A stretch of 45,924 bases of DNA from an uncultured Eubacteriales bacterium (GTDB lineage Bacteria > Bacillota > Clostridia > Christensenellales > Aristaeellaceae), in contig CADBKQ010000017.1 in NCBI GenBank assembly GCA_902795275.1, positions 1 to 45,924 of the forward strand, written 5' to 3'. The position numbers were made by a program, and so were the translations under genes. The notes under the pieces are model-generated. The model worked only from the letters and a program-made list of their open reading frames with translations, made no database searches and had not been told where the DNA came from. Position 1 is the stretch's first letter; every line of letters begins with the position of its first letter. Shown here one piece after another: positions 16,027 through 23,505 of this stretch.

Positions 16027-17840
16027 GGATCGTCCTTCTTTCTCACGGTCAATTCCAGGCTGAGGCTTTCCGCTTCCGGGGCCGTCAGGCACACGCGCCA
16101 CAGGCGGCCCGGAAAGCTCCCCGCCATGCGCGGGTCCTCTACGGGAACCGCTTCCGCCGCGGCCTGCCATTGCGCCGGGAAGCGCATGCGGATGCTTCCG
16201 GCAGCGAGTTCTCCCGGCCCGAAGGCAGGCTCGTTCCGCAGCAGGAACACCCACTGGACACGGCCTCTCCCCCACATCTGAATCCGGTCCCGGAGGGTGA
16301 AGCCGTCGCAGCTCAATGTCATTTCCCTTTGCAGCGCGCGCAGGCCCGCTTCCGGCCCGTAAGCGCCCGCCATGTCCAGAGCCAGGCCGTCCGGCAGGCT
16401 CCGCATGTCCCGGGCGGCGAAGCCGCGGCCGGGCAGCTGCTCGCAGCCGTTGACCAGCGGTACGTTATGGTAAGCCGACCGGGTGTTCCACAGGGTATAG
16501 CGCCTGTCGGAAAAAGTCGCTGCGGTGTAGCGCATGCAGCCCGCGTCCACGATCTCGGGTTGGCCTTCCGCATACAGCATGAAGGAGCCCACGTCGTTGT
16601 GATTGTGGCTCTCCCCGTTGTGTCCGCCCTTGCAGCACAGGGTCATGCCCGCCCGATGAATCACCCGGAGCTGCAAATCCGGCAGCCAGGCGTCCTCCGG
16701 GGCGGCGGGGGCGGCGGCGCTTTCGGGCGCGGGATGAAACAGCGCCCTCAGCAGCCGGGAGAAATGGGGCACGTCGCTGAGCTGGGAGAGCGCCGGGCCG
16801 CGCAGGAACGCGCCCAGGGCAGCCAGGGCGGGATCGCCCAGCTTTTCCCCGGCCAGCTGCAGCCGTTCCCCGGCCATCACGGGCCGGGCGTCGCAGTCCG
16901 CGAAGTTGACGAACCAGCCGCCGCCCAGCGCCGCCTTCCGGGGGAAGGAGAGGATGTTCCTGATCTTGCTGTTTTCCCAGAAGGCGAGTCTGCTGCCGGT
17001 GACGGTTTCCAGCAGCTCCAGGCAGTCCAGCAGCGCGCCGCCCGCCATGTTCCAGTAGCCAACGCCTTCATCGCAGCCGCCGTCCTCCGGCACGCAGTCC
17101 AGCCACCGGTCCAGCATGCCGCAGGCCCGCACCAGCAGGGCCGGCAGGGCGTCCCGATCCTGCGGATACAGGCATGCGCTCAGCATGACGTTGGAAACGA
17201 TCCAGGGCGTCCAGTTGCACAGATCCTTCCGCCGGAAACCCATCCACCAGAAATCGTCGTTCTCCATGAAGGGCGTCAGCACCCGACGCCGGATCTCGTC
17301 TTCGATGCGCCGGGTCAGGATCGGGGCAACGCCGTCCAGCCGCCTGCCCAGCAGCCGCCGGATGAGGGACAGGATCATGGCTGTCTGGGCGGAAAACAGG
17401 TCAATATAGGGCCTGCCGATGTCGGGCAGCGGGTATTCCGCCGACGGCGGCGCGCCGGGAATGGGGTTGACGTTGTGGGCGGAAATCACCCAGCTGCTTT
17501 CCTCGCAGACGCACCACACGCCGTCGATCACATCGTCCAGGTATGCTTCCGCGCCCAGGCAGCAGGCCAGCGCCGCAACGCACAGCTTCCGCCGCCGGAA
17601 GAAATACGGGTCTTCATCCGCCTGCCGGCTGCCTGTCCGGACGAAGGCCAGGAAATCCGTGGCTTTGCGCATGGGGTAAGGAAGGGAAGCGTACCGCTGC
17701 GCTTCCCGCAGGATCTCTTCTTTGCCCGCGGGGGATACGCCCTGCCACGCCGCCTGGTCTTCCGCGTCCGGATACAGGGCGGACAGGGCTTCCGGGCGCA
17801 GCGCGGCAAACGCGGGGTTCAGCTTGCATTCGGAAAACAT
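16023..17840 (-). CDS. Heparinase II/III-like polysaccharide or oligosaccharide lyase
   Basis: The 605-residue protein has the layout of heparinase II/III family lyases: an alpha/alpha barrel in the first 370 residues and beta-sandwich domains after it. In the barrel are WTPWIVSNVMLSACLYP and GGCDEGVGYWNMAGGALL, the latter a typical catalytic-cleft segment. In the sheet part, GGHNGESHNHNDVGSF (about 405-420) leads to EIVDAGCMRYTAATFSDRRY. The conserved His and Asn residues and the Tyr suit beta-elimination of uronate glycans. No signal peptide is visible, so a cytoplasmic oligosaccharide lyase is likely. The exact substrate (heparan, chondroitin or another uronate polymer) cannot be read from the sequence. 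It lies 28 bases after the second permease gene. Confidence 0.85.
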   Translation of the reverse strand: MFSECKLNPAFAALRPEALSALYPDAEDQAAWQGVSPAGKEEILREAQRYASLPYPMRKATDFLAFVRTGSRQADEDPYFFRRRKLCVAALACCLGAEAYLDDVIDGVWCVCEESSWVISAHNVNPIPGAPPSAEYPLPDIGRPYIDLFSAQTAMILSLIRRLLGRRLDGVAPILTRRIEDEIRRRVLTPFMENDDFWWMGFRRKDLCNWTPWIVSNVMLSACLYPQDRDALPALLVRACGMLDRWLDCVPEDGGCDEGVGYWNMAGGALLDCLELLETVTGSRLAFWENSKIRNILSFPRKAALGGGWFVNFADCDARPVMAGERLQLAGEKLGDPALAALGAFLRGPALSQLSDVPHFSRLLRALFHPAPESAAAPAAPEDAWLPDLQLRVIHRAGMTLCCKGGHNGESHNHNDVGSFMLYAEGQPEIVDAGCMRYTAATFSDRRYTLWNTRSAYHNVPLVNGCEQLPGRGFAARDMRSLPDGLALDMAGAYGPEAGLRALQREMTLSCDGFTLRDRIQMWGRGRVQWVFLLRNEPAFGPGELAAGSIRMRFPAQWQAAAEAVPVEDPRMAGSFPGRLWRVCLTAPEAESLSLELTVRKKDDP

Positions 17841-17868
17841 GCGCGACCTCTCTGCTGTTCAGTTGTTC

Positions 17869-18735
17869 TTACCCTTTCAGGCCGCTGGTTGCGATGCCCT
17901 CGATGAAGTACCGCTGCAGGGCCAGGAAAACCACGGACACGGGGATCAGGGAAACCACGGAGGCTGCCATGATCAGGTGGTAGTCGCTGGAATTTTCCTG
18001 GATGAACCGGCGCAGGCCCACCTGAATGGTTTTGTTCTGGTCCCGGGTCAGGTAGATCATGGGGCCCATGTAGTCGTTCCAGGTACCTACGAAGGTAAAG
18101 ATCACCAGGGTGGCGATGGCGGCGGTGGACAGGGGCAGCATGATGCGGGCCCAGATGCCGTACTCGCTCAGCCCGTCCAGCCGGGCCGCTTCGCACAGCT
18201 CGGTGGGGATGCTCTGGTAGAACTGCCGCATCAGGAATACGCCGAAGGCGGAAAACGCCTGCAGCACCACCATGGCCCACAGGGTATCGTAAAGGCCGAT
18301 GGAGCGCATCATGATGAACTGGGGCAGCATGTAGGCCTGCCACGGCACGGCGATGGTGGCGATATAGCACAGGAACAGCACGTCCCTGCCCCGGAACTGC
18401 AGCTTGGCGAAGGCGTAAGCGGCGAAGGAGGAAGTGAGCGTTTGCAGCAGGGTGACCACGATGGCGATGAAGGCGGTGTTTTTGAAATAGGTCAGCAGAG
18501 GCACCTTCTGCCAGATCAGGGAGTAATTCTCCCAGCGGAAGGTTTCGGGAATCCACTTCATGGGATAGGAAAAGACCTCCCGGTCCAGCTTCAGGCTGGA
18601 TGAGATCATCCACACGAAGGGAATCAGGGTGAACAGGGCCAGGGCGATGAGCAGAAGATAAATGATCACGCGCGCGGCAATGAGCAGCGCGGGATGATCC
18701 CGGTGAATCGCGCGTTGGGTCAGGGGCTGATCCAT
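17869..18735 (-). CDS. CUT1 sugar ABC transporter permease, MalG type
   Basis: The 288-residue protein has about six membrane helices (for example VIIYLLLIALALFTLIPFVW near residue 25). The EAA loop is EAARLDGLSEYGIWARIMLP, the contact site for the ATPase. The second permease of a binding-protein-dependent oligosaccharide importer. I chose the ATG at 18735 because GGGAGG lies 9 bases upstream; the frame is open for 9 codons more. No ATPase gene is present in the operon, as is common in Clostridia where a shared MsmK/MalK-type ATPase energises several CUT1 systems. Confidence 0.93.
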   Translation of the reverse strand: MDQPLTQRAIHRDHPALLIAARVIIYLLLIALALFTLIPFVWMISSSLKLDREVFSYPMKWIPETFRWENYSLIWQKVPLLTYFKNTAFIAIVVTLLQTLTSSFAAYAFAKLQFRGRDVLFLCYIATIAVPWQAYMLPQFIMMRSIGLYDTLWAMVVLQAFSAFGVFLMRQFYQSIPTELCEAARLDGLSEYGIWARIMLPLSTAAIATLVIFTFVGTWNDYMGPMIYLTRDQNKTIQVGLRRFIQENSSDYHLIMAASVVSLIPVSVVFLALQRYFIEGIATSGLKG

Positions 18736-18754
18736 GATGTTTTTCCTCCCTTCG

Positions 18755-19711
18755 TCAGTCATTGGAGAATTTCTTCTCGGAACGGAACTGGATCACCGTG
18801 ATCACCAGCACGATGACCAGCAGGATCATGGAAATGGCGCTGGCCTGGCCGTAGCGGACCTTGGTGAAGGCTTCCTCGTAAATGTACGTGACCAGCATTT
18901 TGGTGGAGCGGCCTGGGCCGCCGTCCGTCATGATGGCCACCACGTCGTAGATCTTGAAGCAGGAAATGATCATCATGATGGAAACGAAGAAGGTGGTAGG
19001 CCGCAGCTGCGGCAGGGTCACGTGCAGGAACTGCTTCCATTTGCCCGCACCGTCCACGGTGGCGGCCTCCAGCAGCTCGCGGGGCACGCCCTGCAATGCA
19101 GCCAGGTAAATGACCATGTAATAGCCCATGTTGCGCCACACGCTCACCAGGATGATGGACCAGATGGCCATGCCGCTGTCCGCCGTCCAGGATTTGTTGA
19201 AGGTGCTGCCCAGGGCCATCAGGAACTGGTTGATGGGGCCGTCCTTCATCAGCATGAAGGACCAGCAGACGCAGATGGCCACCATGGAAGCCACGTAGGG
19301 GAAGAAGAAAATCGTGCGGAAAGCCACCGCGCCTTTGATTTTGTTCAGCAGCATGGCCAGGGCCAGGGCGCTCAGAATGGTCAGCGGCACGGTGACGGCC
19401 GTGTAGAACACGGTGTTTTTCAGCGCGATGCCCAGATCCACCCGGTTGAAGAAATATTCCAGGCCGTTCTGGGCGACCTTCTTGGTGTTGAAAATGACTG
19501 CGTAGTTCTGAAGCCCTACGAATTTGAGCCGGGAAATGTCGCCGCCGTTCCATTCAAACAGCGACAGCGCGATGGCGAACAGCACCGGCAGCAGCGTGAA
19601 AATGGCGAAGCCCAGAAAATTCGGGGCCAGGAAGGAGTAAGCGATGAGCGTGTTTTTCCGTTCCAGCCGGCTGGCTTTCAGCCGGGGTCCGGACGGGCTT
19701 TTCGCAGTCAT
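18755..19711 (-). CDS. CUT1 sugar ABC transporter permease, MalF type
   Basis: The 318-residue membrane protein has a basic N-terminus (MTAKSPSGPRLKASRLERKN), then LIAYSFLAPNFLGFAIFTLL as its first helix. The EAA loop is ELLEAATVDGAGKWKQFLHV with TLPQLRP. It pairs with the MalG-type permease 19 bases downstream. The ATG at 19711 is favoured by AAAGGA upstream; a longer frame adds 16 residues. Between it and the binding protein gene (140 bases) no terminator with a clear T-run is visible. Confidence 0.93.
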   Translation of the reverse strand: MTAKSPSGPRLKASRLERKNTLIAYSFLAPNFLGFAIFTLLPVLFAIALSLFEWNGGDISRLKFVGLQNYAVIFNTKKVAQNGLEYFFNRVDLGIALKNTVFYTAVTVPLTILSALALAMLLNKIKGAVAFRTIFFFPYVASMVAICVCWSFMLMKDGPINQFLMALGSTFNKSWTADSGMAIWSIILVSVWRNMGYYMVIYLAALQGVPRELLEAATVDGAGKWKQFLHVTLPQLRPTTFFVSIMMIISCFKIYDVVAIMTDGGPGRSTKMLVTYIYEEAFTKVRYGQASAISMILLVIVLVITVIQFRSEKKFSND

Positions 19712-19851
19712 GAGGATCACATTCCTTTCGTCGGTTTGGCCGTCCGCCTGTTTTCCCATGACCGGCGCGTGCCGAGCATGGGAAAACAGGCGTATGTCTC
19801 CGGGAGAAAAAAAGCAGGGAAGGCAAGCGCCTTCCCTGCCTTGCGGCGAGA

Positions 19852-21093
19852 TTACTCGAACAGCTCGGCCACGCGCTCGTTCATTTCCTGAATGCCTTCT
19901 TCAGGGGAAATTTCACGGGCCATGATCATGCTGTGCTCTTCGTTCACGATGGTCTTGATGTCGGCCACCTTCTCCGCCACGGGCCACTCCATGCCCACGA
20001 AAGCGGGGATCAAAGCGCCCTTGCTGGTTTCGTCGGTGGGGAAGCCTTCCACGGAGGACATGGCGGCGGCCACTTTCTCGGACACGTAAGCGGGACGGGC
20101 GCCAACGGAAGCGGTAGCGGCGGCGCCTTCTTCACCGCCCAGCCAGGAGATGTAATCCCAGGCCAGGTCTTTGTTTTCAGACTTGGCGTTAATCATCGCG
20201 CCGGTCAGGTTGCCGAAGGAAGAGCCGGCCTTCACGCCCTCGGCGTGGGGAACGGCGGCAATGCCCCAGTTGAAGTTGCAGGTGCCTTCCTTGTTGTAGT
20301 TGATCAGGGTGGACACATACCAGTAGCCCATGGGCAGCATGGCAATGTTGCCATTGGCGAAGGCGGCGCTGTAATGCAGGCCGGCGGCCTTCAGTTCGGA
20401 GTAAGCCATGCAGGCGCCCGCGTCTTCCAGTTTCTGATACAGCTGATAGAAGTAGAGCAGGTCATCGTAGTTCCGGTCGGCCAGAGTGTTCACGCCGTCA
20501 GCCACGGTCCAGTTGACCACGGCGGACAGCCAAGTGTGGTAATGGGTGCCGTAGTTGCCGTCGCCGGTGAGCTTGATGGCCAGGTCGGCGTATTCGTCCC
20601 AGGTCATATCGTTGGTGGGATAGGCGACGCCTGCGGCGTCAAACAGGTCTTTGTTGTAGTAGAGCACCCAGAAGTCGGAGCGGAAGGGCACGGCGTACAG
20701 CTCGTCTTCCACGCAGTAGTTCTTTTCGGTGCCCACGAAGCCGGACAGGTCATAGCCGGTCTTTTCCACATAGGCGTTCAGGGGCTCGGCAAAGCCCTGG
20801 GCCTGCCACTTGATGATGTCGTCCAGTTCCTTCACCATGAACACGTCGCTCTTGTCGCCGCCGGAGAGCATGGTGGTCGTTTTGATGGCGTAGTCCTGAG
20901 AAGCGACATCCACATATTCGATGGTCACGCCGGGATGGGAGGCTTCATAGGCTTCCTTCTGGGCGATCAGGTAGGGGGTGGTGGTGGCGTCCCAGGTCAC
21001 AACGGTCAGGGTCTTGTTGTCCTCGGCGGCAGCAAAGCCGACGCAGGAAAGCAGCAGGATACCGGAGAGCAGAAGAGCAAGCAGCTTTTTCAT
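19852..21093 (-). CDS. Sugar ABC transporter substrate-binding protein
   Basis: The 413-residue protein begins MKKLLALLLSGILLLSCVGF with a possible lipobox (LLSC); cleavage after AAA just before Glu-Asp is the alternative. The mature part is a family 1 solute-binding protein: TLTVVTWDATTTPYLIAQKE, SGGDKSDVFMVKELDDI, DELYAVPFRSDFWVLYYNKD and GVAYPTNDMTWDEYADLA. It captures an oligosaccharide outside the cell for the two CUT1 permeases. The ATG at 21093 has AAGGAGG upstream. It is the first gene of the glycan operon; its leader holds a palindromic operator about 40-50 bases after the predicted transcription start. Confidence 0.95.
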   Translation of the reverse strand: MKKLLALLLSGILLLSCVGFAAAEDNKTLTVVTWDATTTPYLIAQKEAYEASHPGVTIEYVDVASQDYAIKTTTMLSGGDKSDVFMVKELDDIIKWQAQGFAEPLNAYVEKTGYDLSGFVGTEKNYCVEDELYAVPFRSDFWVLYYNKDLFDAAGVAYPTNDMTWDEYADLAIKLTGDGNYGTHYHTWLSAVVNWTVADGVNTLADRNYDDLLYFYQLYQKLEDAGACMAYSELKAAGLHYSAAFANGNIAMLPMGYWYVSTLINYNKEGTCNFNWGIAAVPHAEGVKAGSSFGNLTGAMINAKSENKDLAWDYISWLGGEEGAAATASVGARPAYVSEKVAAAMSSVEGFPTDETSKGALIPAFVGMEWPVAEKVADIKTIVNEEHSMIMAREISPEEGIQEMNERVAELFE

Positions 21094-21145
21094 GTTCAGG
21101 TCCTCCTTCAAATTTTTATCGAAAACGGATGCCCGTTTTGATACG

Positions 21146-21159
21146 TGAAAATGTTTTCA
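21146..21159. promoter_or_regulatory. LacI-family operator 1 (in the operon leader)
   Basis: TGAAAATGTTTTCA is a palindrome apart from the centre. It is nearly identical to operator 2 at 21284-21297 (13 of 14 bases; flanking G on both sides in both). It lies between the operon promoter and the binding-protein ATG, where a bound repressor would block elongation. Confidence 0.75.
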
Positions 21160-21203
21160 GTCCATGCCGAGGGCGCTTTCCCTCATTTGTGTTTCCGTGT
21201 ATT

Positions 21204-21231
21204 ATTATATCCCAAATTCCGTATGTGTCAA
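21204..21231 (-). promoter_or_regulatory. Glycan operon promoter
   Basis: On the minus strand: TTGACA (21226-21231), a 16-base spacer, TATAAT (21204-21209). Start of transcription near 21197, leader about 100 bases. Confidence 0.8.
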
Positions 21232-21283
21232 GACCTAAATTGAAAAAATATGAAAAATAAAAATGTAAACAGATGAAAATAAG

Positions 21284-21297
21284 TGAAAATATTTTCA
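21284..21297. promoter_or_regulatory. LacI-family operator 2 (upstream of the regulator promoter)
   Basis: TGAAAATATTTTCA is a perfect 14-bp palindrome, ending 8 bases before the -35 box of the divergent regulator gene. Its centre is 138 bases (about 13 helical turns) from operator 1, which would allow looping between the two. Confidence 0.75.
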
Positions 21298-21305
21298 GTT
21301 TCCTA

Positions 21306-21334
21306 TTGAAAACGGCGGCGGGAGATGGTATAAT
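21306..21334 (+). promoter_or_regulatory. Promoter of the LacI-family regulator
   Basis: TTGAAA (21306-21311), 17-base spacer, TATAAT (21329-21334); leader about 60 bases. Confidence 0.85.
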
Positions 21335-21403
21335 GGAATAAACATGATCGCAGCTTGATCACGGGATGAACGGCTCATCCCGTCGCCCGGGGAGGAACAT
21401 GCC

Positions 21404-22456
21404 ATGAATGAAAAGCATCCCACCATCGTGGACGTGGCCGAGCAGGCGGGGGTCTCCATTGCCACGGTGAGCCGCGCCCTGTCCGGAGGCCCGGTGTCCG
21501 CCGCGTCCCGGCAGAAGGTGGAGCAGGCCATGGAAGCGCTGAATTATCAGCCCGGCAGCGCCCGCGCCGCCGCGAAAAAGGAAACGGAAAAATGCATTGC
21601 GGCGGTGCTGTCCTCCCAGACCAGTCCCTACTACGCCGCCATGTGCGAGGGCATCACAGCGGAGGCTGCCCGCAACGGCTACAAGCTGGTGGTGCTTTCC
21701 TATCCGGAGGGTACCGGCTGCCAGACCGTGACCAACGACCTGCTGGACATGCAGCCCGTGGGCGCGCTGCTGGCGGGGTTCGCCGTGGAAAGCAGCGCCG
21801 GGCAGGAAGTTACCCGGGCCTGCTTGCAGCGCATCCAGCAGGCCATGCCCCTGGTGGCCATCGGCCCGCCCATTGAAGGCATCGAGTGCGCGCGCCTCAC
21901 CTCCGATCCTTCCCAGTGCATCCGCAAAGCCATGGCGCATCTGACCATGCTGGGCCACAGAAAGATCGCTTTCGTCGGCGGCGACCGCAGCGCCCGGTTC
22001 AGCGTGATCCGGGAGAACGCATATTATGAGGAAAGAAAACGTCTGGGCTGCGTCGAGAATCCCATGTACGTGATGCTCACCGGCTGCACTCCCCAGGCCG
22101 GGGAGCTGGGCGTGAGCATCCTGCTGGGCAATCTGGCCCGGGCGGATTACCCCACCGCAATCGTGGCCATCAACGACATGGTGGCCCTGGGCGCGCTTCG
22201 GGAGCTGCAGCGTTCCGGCTTACAGGTGCCCCAGGATATGGCCCTGGTGGGCTGCGATAACGCCTTCTTCGCCCCGTACCTGACGCCCTCCCTGACCACG
22301 GTGGACCTGCACCCCTACGAGCACGGACGCAGCGCCATGGCGGAACTGATTCTCTCCATCAACGCAGGCCATCCCATCTCCTTTAACCAAACCTATGAAA
22401 GCAGCCTCATCGTCCGCGAAAGCTGCGGCGCGGCCCTGGGTGTGAGGACGTTTTAA
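21404..22456 (+). CDS. LacI-family transcriptional regulator of the glycan operon
   Basis: The 350-residue protein has the LacI N-terminal HTH: TIVDVAEQAGVSIATVSRAL near residues 7-26, then the hinge helix region KVEQAMEALNYQPG. A periplasmic-binding-protein-like effector domain follows, with GHRKIAFVGGDRSARFS and PTAIVAINDMVALGALREL near residues 185 and 250. It is divergent from the sugar operon. Two matching palindromes in the shared intergenic region are its probable operators; one would repress the operon and the other lies beside its own promoter. The inducer is presumably a product of the GH88/heparinase pathway. GGGGAGG lies 6 bases before the ATG. Confidence 0.94.
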   Translation: MNEKHPTIVDVAEQAGVSIATVSRALSGGPVSAASRQKVEQAMEALNYQPGSARAAAKKETEKCIAAVLSSQTSPYYAAMCEGITAEAARNGYKLVVLSYPEGTGCQTVTNDLLDMQPVGALLAGFAVESSAGQEVTRACLQRIQQAMPLVAIGPPIEGIECARLTSDPSQCIRKAMAHLTMLGHRKIAFVGGDRSARFSVIRENAYYEERKRLGCVENPMYVMLTGCTPQAGELGVSILLGNLARADYPTAIVAINDMVALGALRELQRSGLQVPQDMALVGCDNAFFAPYLTPSLTTVDLHPYEHGRSAMAELILSINAGHPISFNQTYESSLIVRESCGAALGVRTF

Positions 22457-22494
22457 TACCATCCTCTGCCTAAAGAATTAACAGTTTTGTTGTG

Positions 22495-22870
22495 AAGGGT
22501 AACGGAGCAGGGGCCTGTGCGGCCCCTGAACCCCGCACCAGGGGACTTCGCCCCCTGGACCCATTTAGCGGAATCTACATGACAAAAAAACCCGGCTTGG
22601 TTCCCGCTGTTGCGTGGAGGAACGCGGAAGTCAGGCGTGGTACCGTTTTGCTTCTGGCCCGGCGGCGAAGCCGCCATCCCGGATGCTTCGCATCCGGGGA
22701 AAGCCTGGGGATTTTCCCGGCTTTCTTGGGCCAGAAGCCTTCAATCTTTTCGTAACCCCATCGCAGCAGGCGGAGGCTGTTGGTTTCTTCCAACGGCGCT
22801 ATTTCGCCAGATGCGGGTCCAGGGGGATCATCCCCCCTGGTGGGGTCTGGGGTGAAACCCCAGCGGTTTC
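22495..22870. repeat. Intergenic stretch packed with inverted repeats, no gene
   Basis: The gap 22457-22960 holds no supported gene. It contains AGGGGCC/GGCCCCT near 22509-22530, CCAGGGG/CCCCTGG near 22540-22560, and a long hairpin CCAGGGGG/CCCCCTGG near 22811-22832 followed by TGGGGT/ACCCCA. Both ends share the GGGTCCAGGGG motif in opposite orientations. In the centre (22650-22738) lies a cloverleaf-like arrangement reported separately. Such GC-rich repeats are common between Clostridia genes. Confidence 0.6.
22650..22738. other. Possible four-way-junction RNA or DNA structure
   Basis: An outer 11-bp stem (GCTTCTGGCCC at 22650-22660 with GGGCCAGAAGC at 22728-22738) encloses three adjacent hairpins. 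These are GGCGGC/GCCGCC (22661-22675), CCCGGATGC/GCATCCGGG (22678-22698) and AAAGCC/GGCTTT (22700-22724, with an inner GGG/CCC). No tRNA features are present. It is followed by TTCAATCTTTTCG, not a clean T-run. Function unknown; it could be part of a mobile palindromic repeat. Confidence 0.5.
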
Positions 22871-22917
22871 TCCTTGTTTGATTGATACCCTTAACAAAGC
22901 AGCTGGAATAAGTACAG

Positions 22918-22952
22918 CAACACCCCCTGCGTTAAAGGAGCAGGGGGTGTTG
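22918..22952 (-). terminator. Hairpin after the small-protein pair
   Basis: CAACACCCCCTG (22918-22929) pairs perfectly with CAGGGGGTGTTG (22941-22952), 9 bases beyond the stop at 22961. There is no T-run, so termination is uncertain; it may stabilise the mRNA 3' end. Confidence 0.5.
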
Positions 22953-22960
22953 TCGATGGT

Positions 22961-23221
22961 TCAGTGTTTTTGGGTTTTGCGCGGAGGCCGGATGGTGTGA
23001 ATGCCTTCCAGGGCGGAGATGCTTTCGGCCTCGTCCTCGTTTTGCACCTGGGCGGCCAGGATGCCGGTGCATTCCGTGGCGCTGGCGACCTGGTTCAGGT
23101 CGAGGAAGGAATCGTCCTGCTTTTCCGTCTGCTTGTCCGGCTTGTGCTTATGCCCCGGCACGGAGGCGTCCGGGGGCGGCGGGGCGGGCTGCACCCGCGG
23201 CGGTCTCACGGAGCCGCTCAT
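22961..23221 (-). CDS. Small Pro-rich protein with ATECTG motif
   Basis: The 86-residue protein has a Pro-rich basic N-terminus (PPRVQPAPPPPDASVPGHKH), then a C-terminal motif ASATECTGILAAQVQNEDEA followed by EGIHTI. Short Clostridia proteins carrying a similar cysteine-threonine-glycine motif and an acidic stretch are familiar to me, but I know no function. Its ATG overlaps the stop of the DUF1540 gene as ATGA, so the two are translationally coupled. No signal peptide or membrane segment is visible. Confidence 0.6.
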   Translation of the reverse strand: MSGSVRPPRVQPAPPPPDASVPGHKHKPDKQTEKQDDSFLDLNQVASATECTGILAAQVQNEDEAESISALEGIHTIRPPRKTQKH

Positions 23222-23388
23222 TTGGTTTCATAGTTCTGGCACATACTCTCGTCGGCAGGGTCGCCGGAGTAGGCCATGGGCGTGGGCGCCACCTGGATGG
23301 CTTCCAGGGAGCAGATGCCCTGATCCTCCCGCAGATGGCGGCAGGATTCCACGGAACAATGGATGCACTGATTTTTCTTTTCTGACAT
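23218..23388 (-). CDS. DUF1540 small cysteine-rich protein
   Basis: The 56-residue protein begins MSEKKNQCIHCSVESCRHL and ends CQNYETK. The spacing of Cys residues (CIHCSVESC, later GICSLEAIQVAP and a final CQNYE) is that of DUF1540, a small, probably metal-binding domain of unknown role in Clostridia. The ATG at 23388 was chosen because the domain begins there and AGGAG lies upstream; the open frame extends 30 codons further but is unlike the family. It heads a two-gene unit with the Pro-rich protein. Confidence 0.8.
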   Translation of the reverse strand: MSEKKNQCIHCSVESCRHLREDQGICSLEAIQVAPTPMAYSGDPADESMCQNYETK

Positions 23389-23505
23389 AGGATGATACGC
23401 TCCTTTTCGCTTTGCGCCCGCGGCAGCGCCTGACGGGCGCTGATTGCAGTATGCGCAAAAAACTCCGCCGCCATACATGATTGCAGGCGCGGAGCGCAGG
23501 GAGCG

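Noticed and set aside
13209..17906. Several long plus-strand frames opposite GH88, DUF2264 and the lyase
   Set aside because: All are shadows of well-supported minus-strand genes and show no domains or start signals.
22650..22738. tRNA-like gene because of the cloverleaf shape
   Set aside because: No T-loop, D-loop or anticodon features and arms of the wrong sizes.
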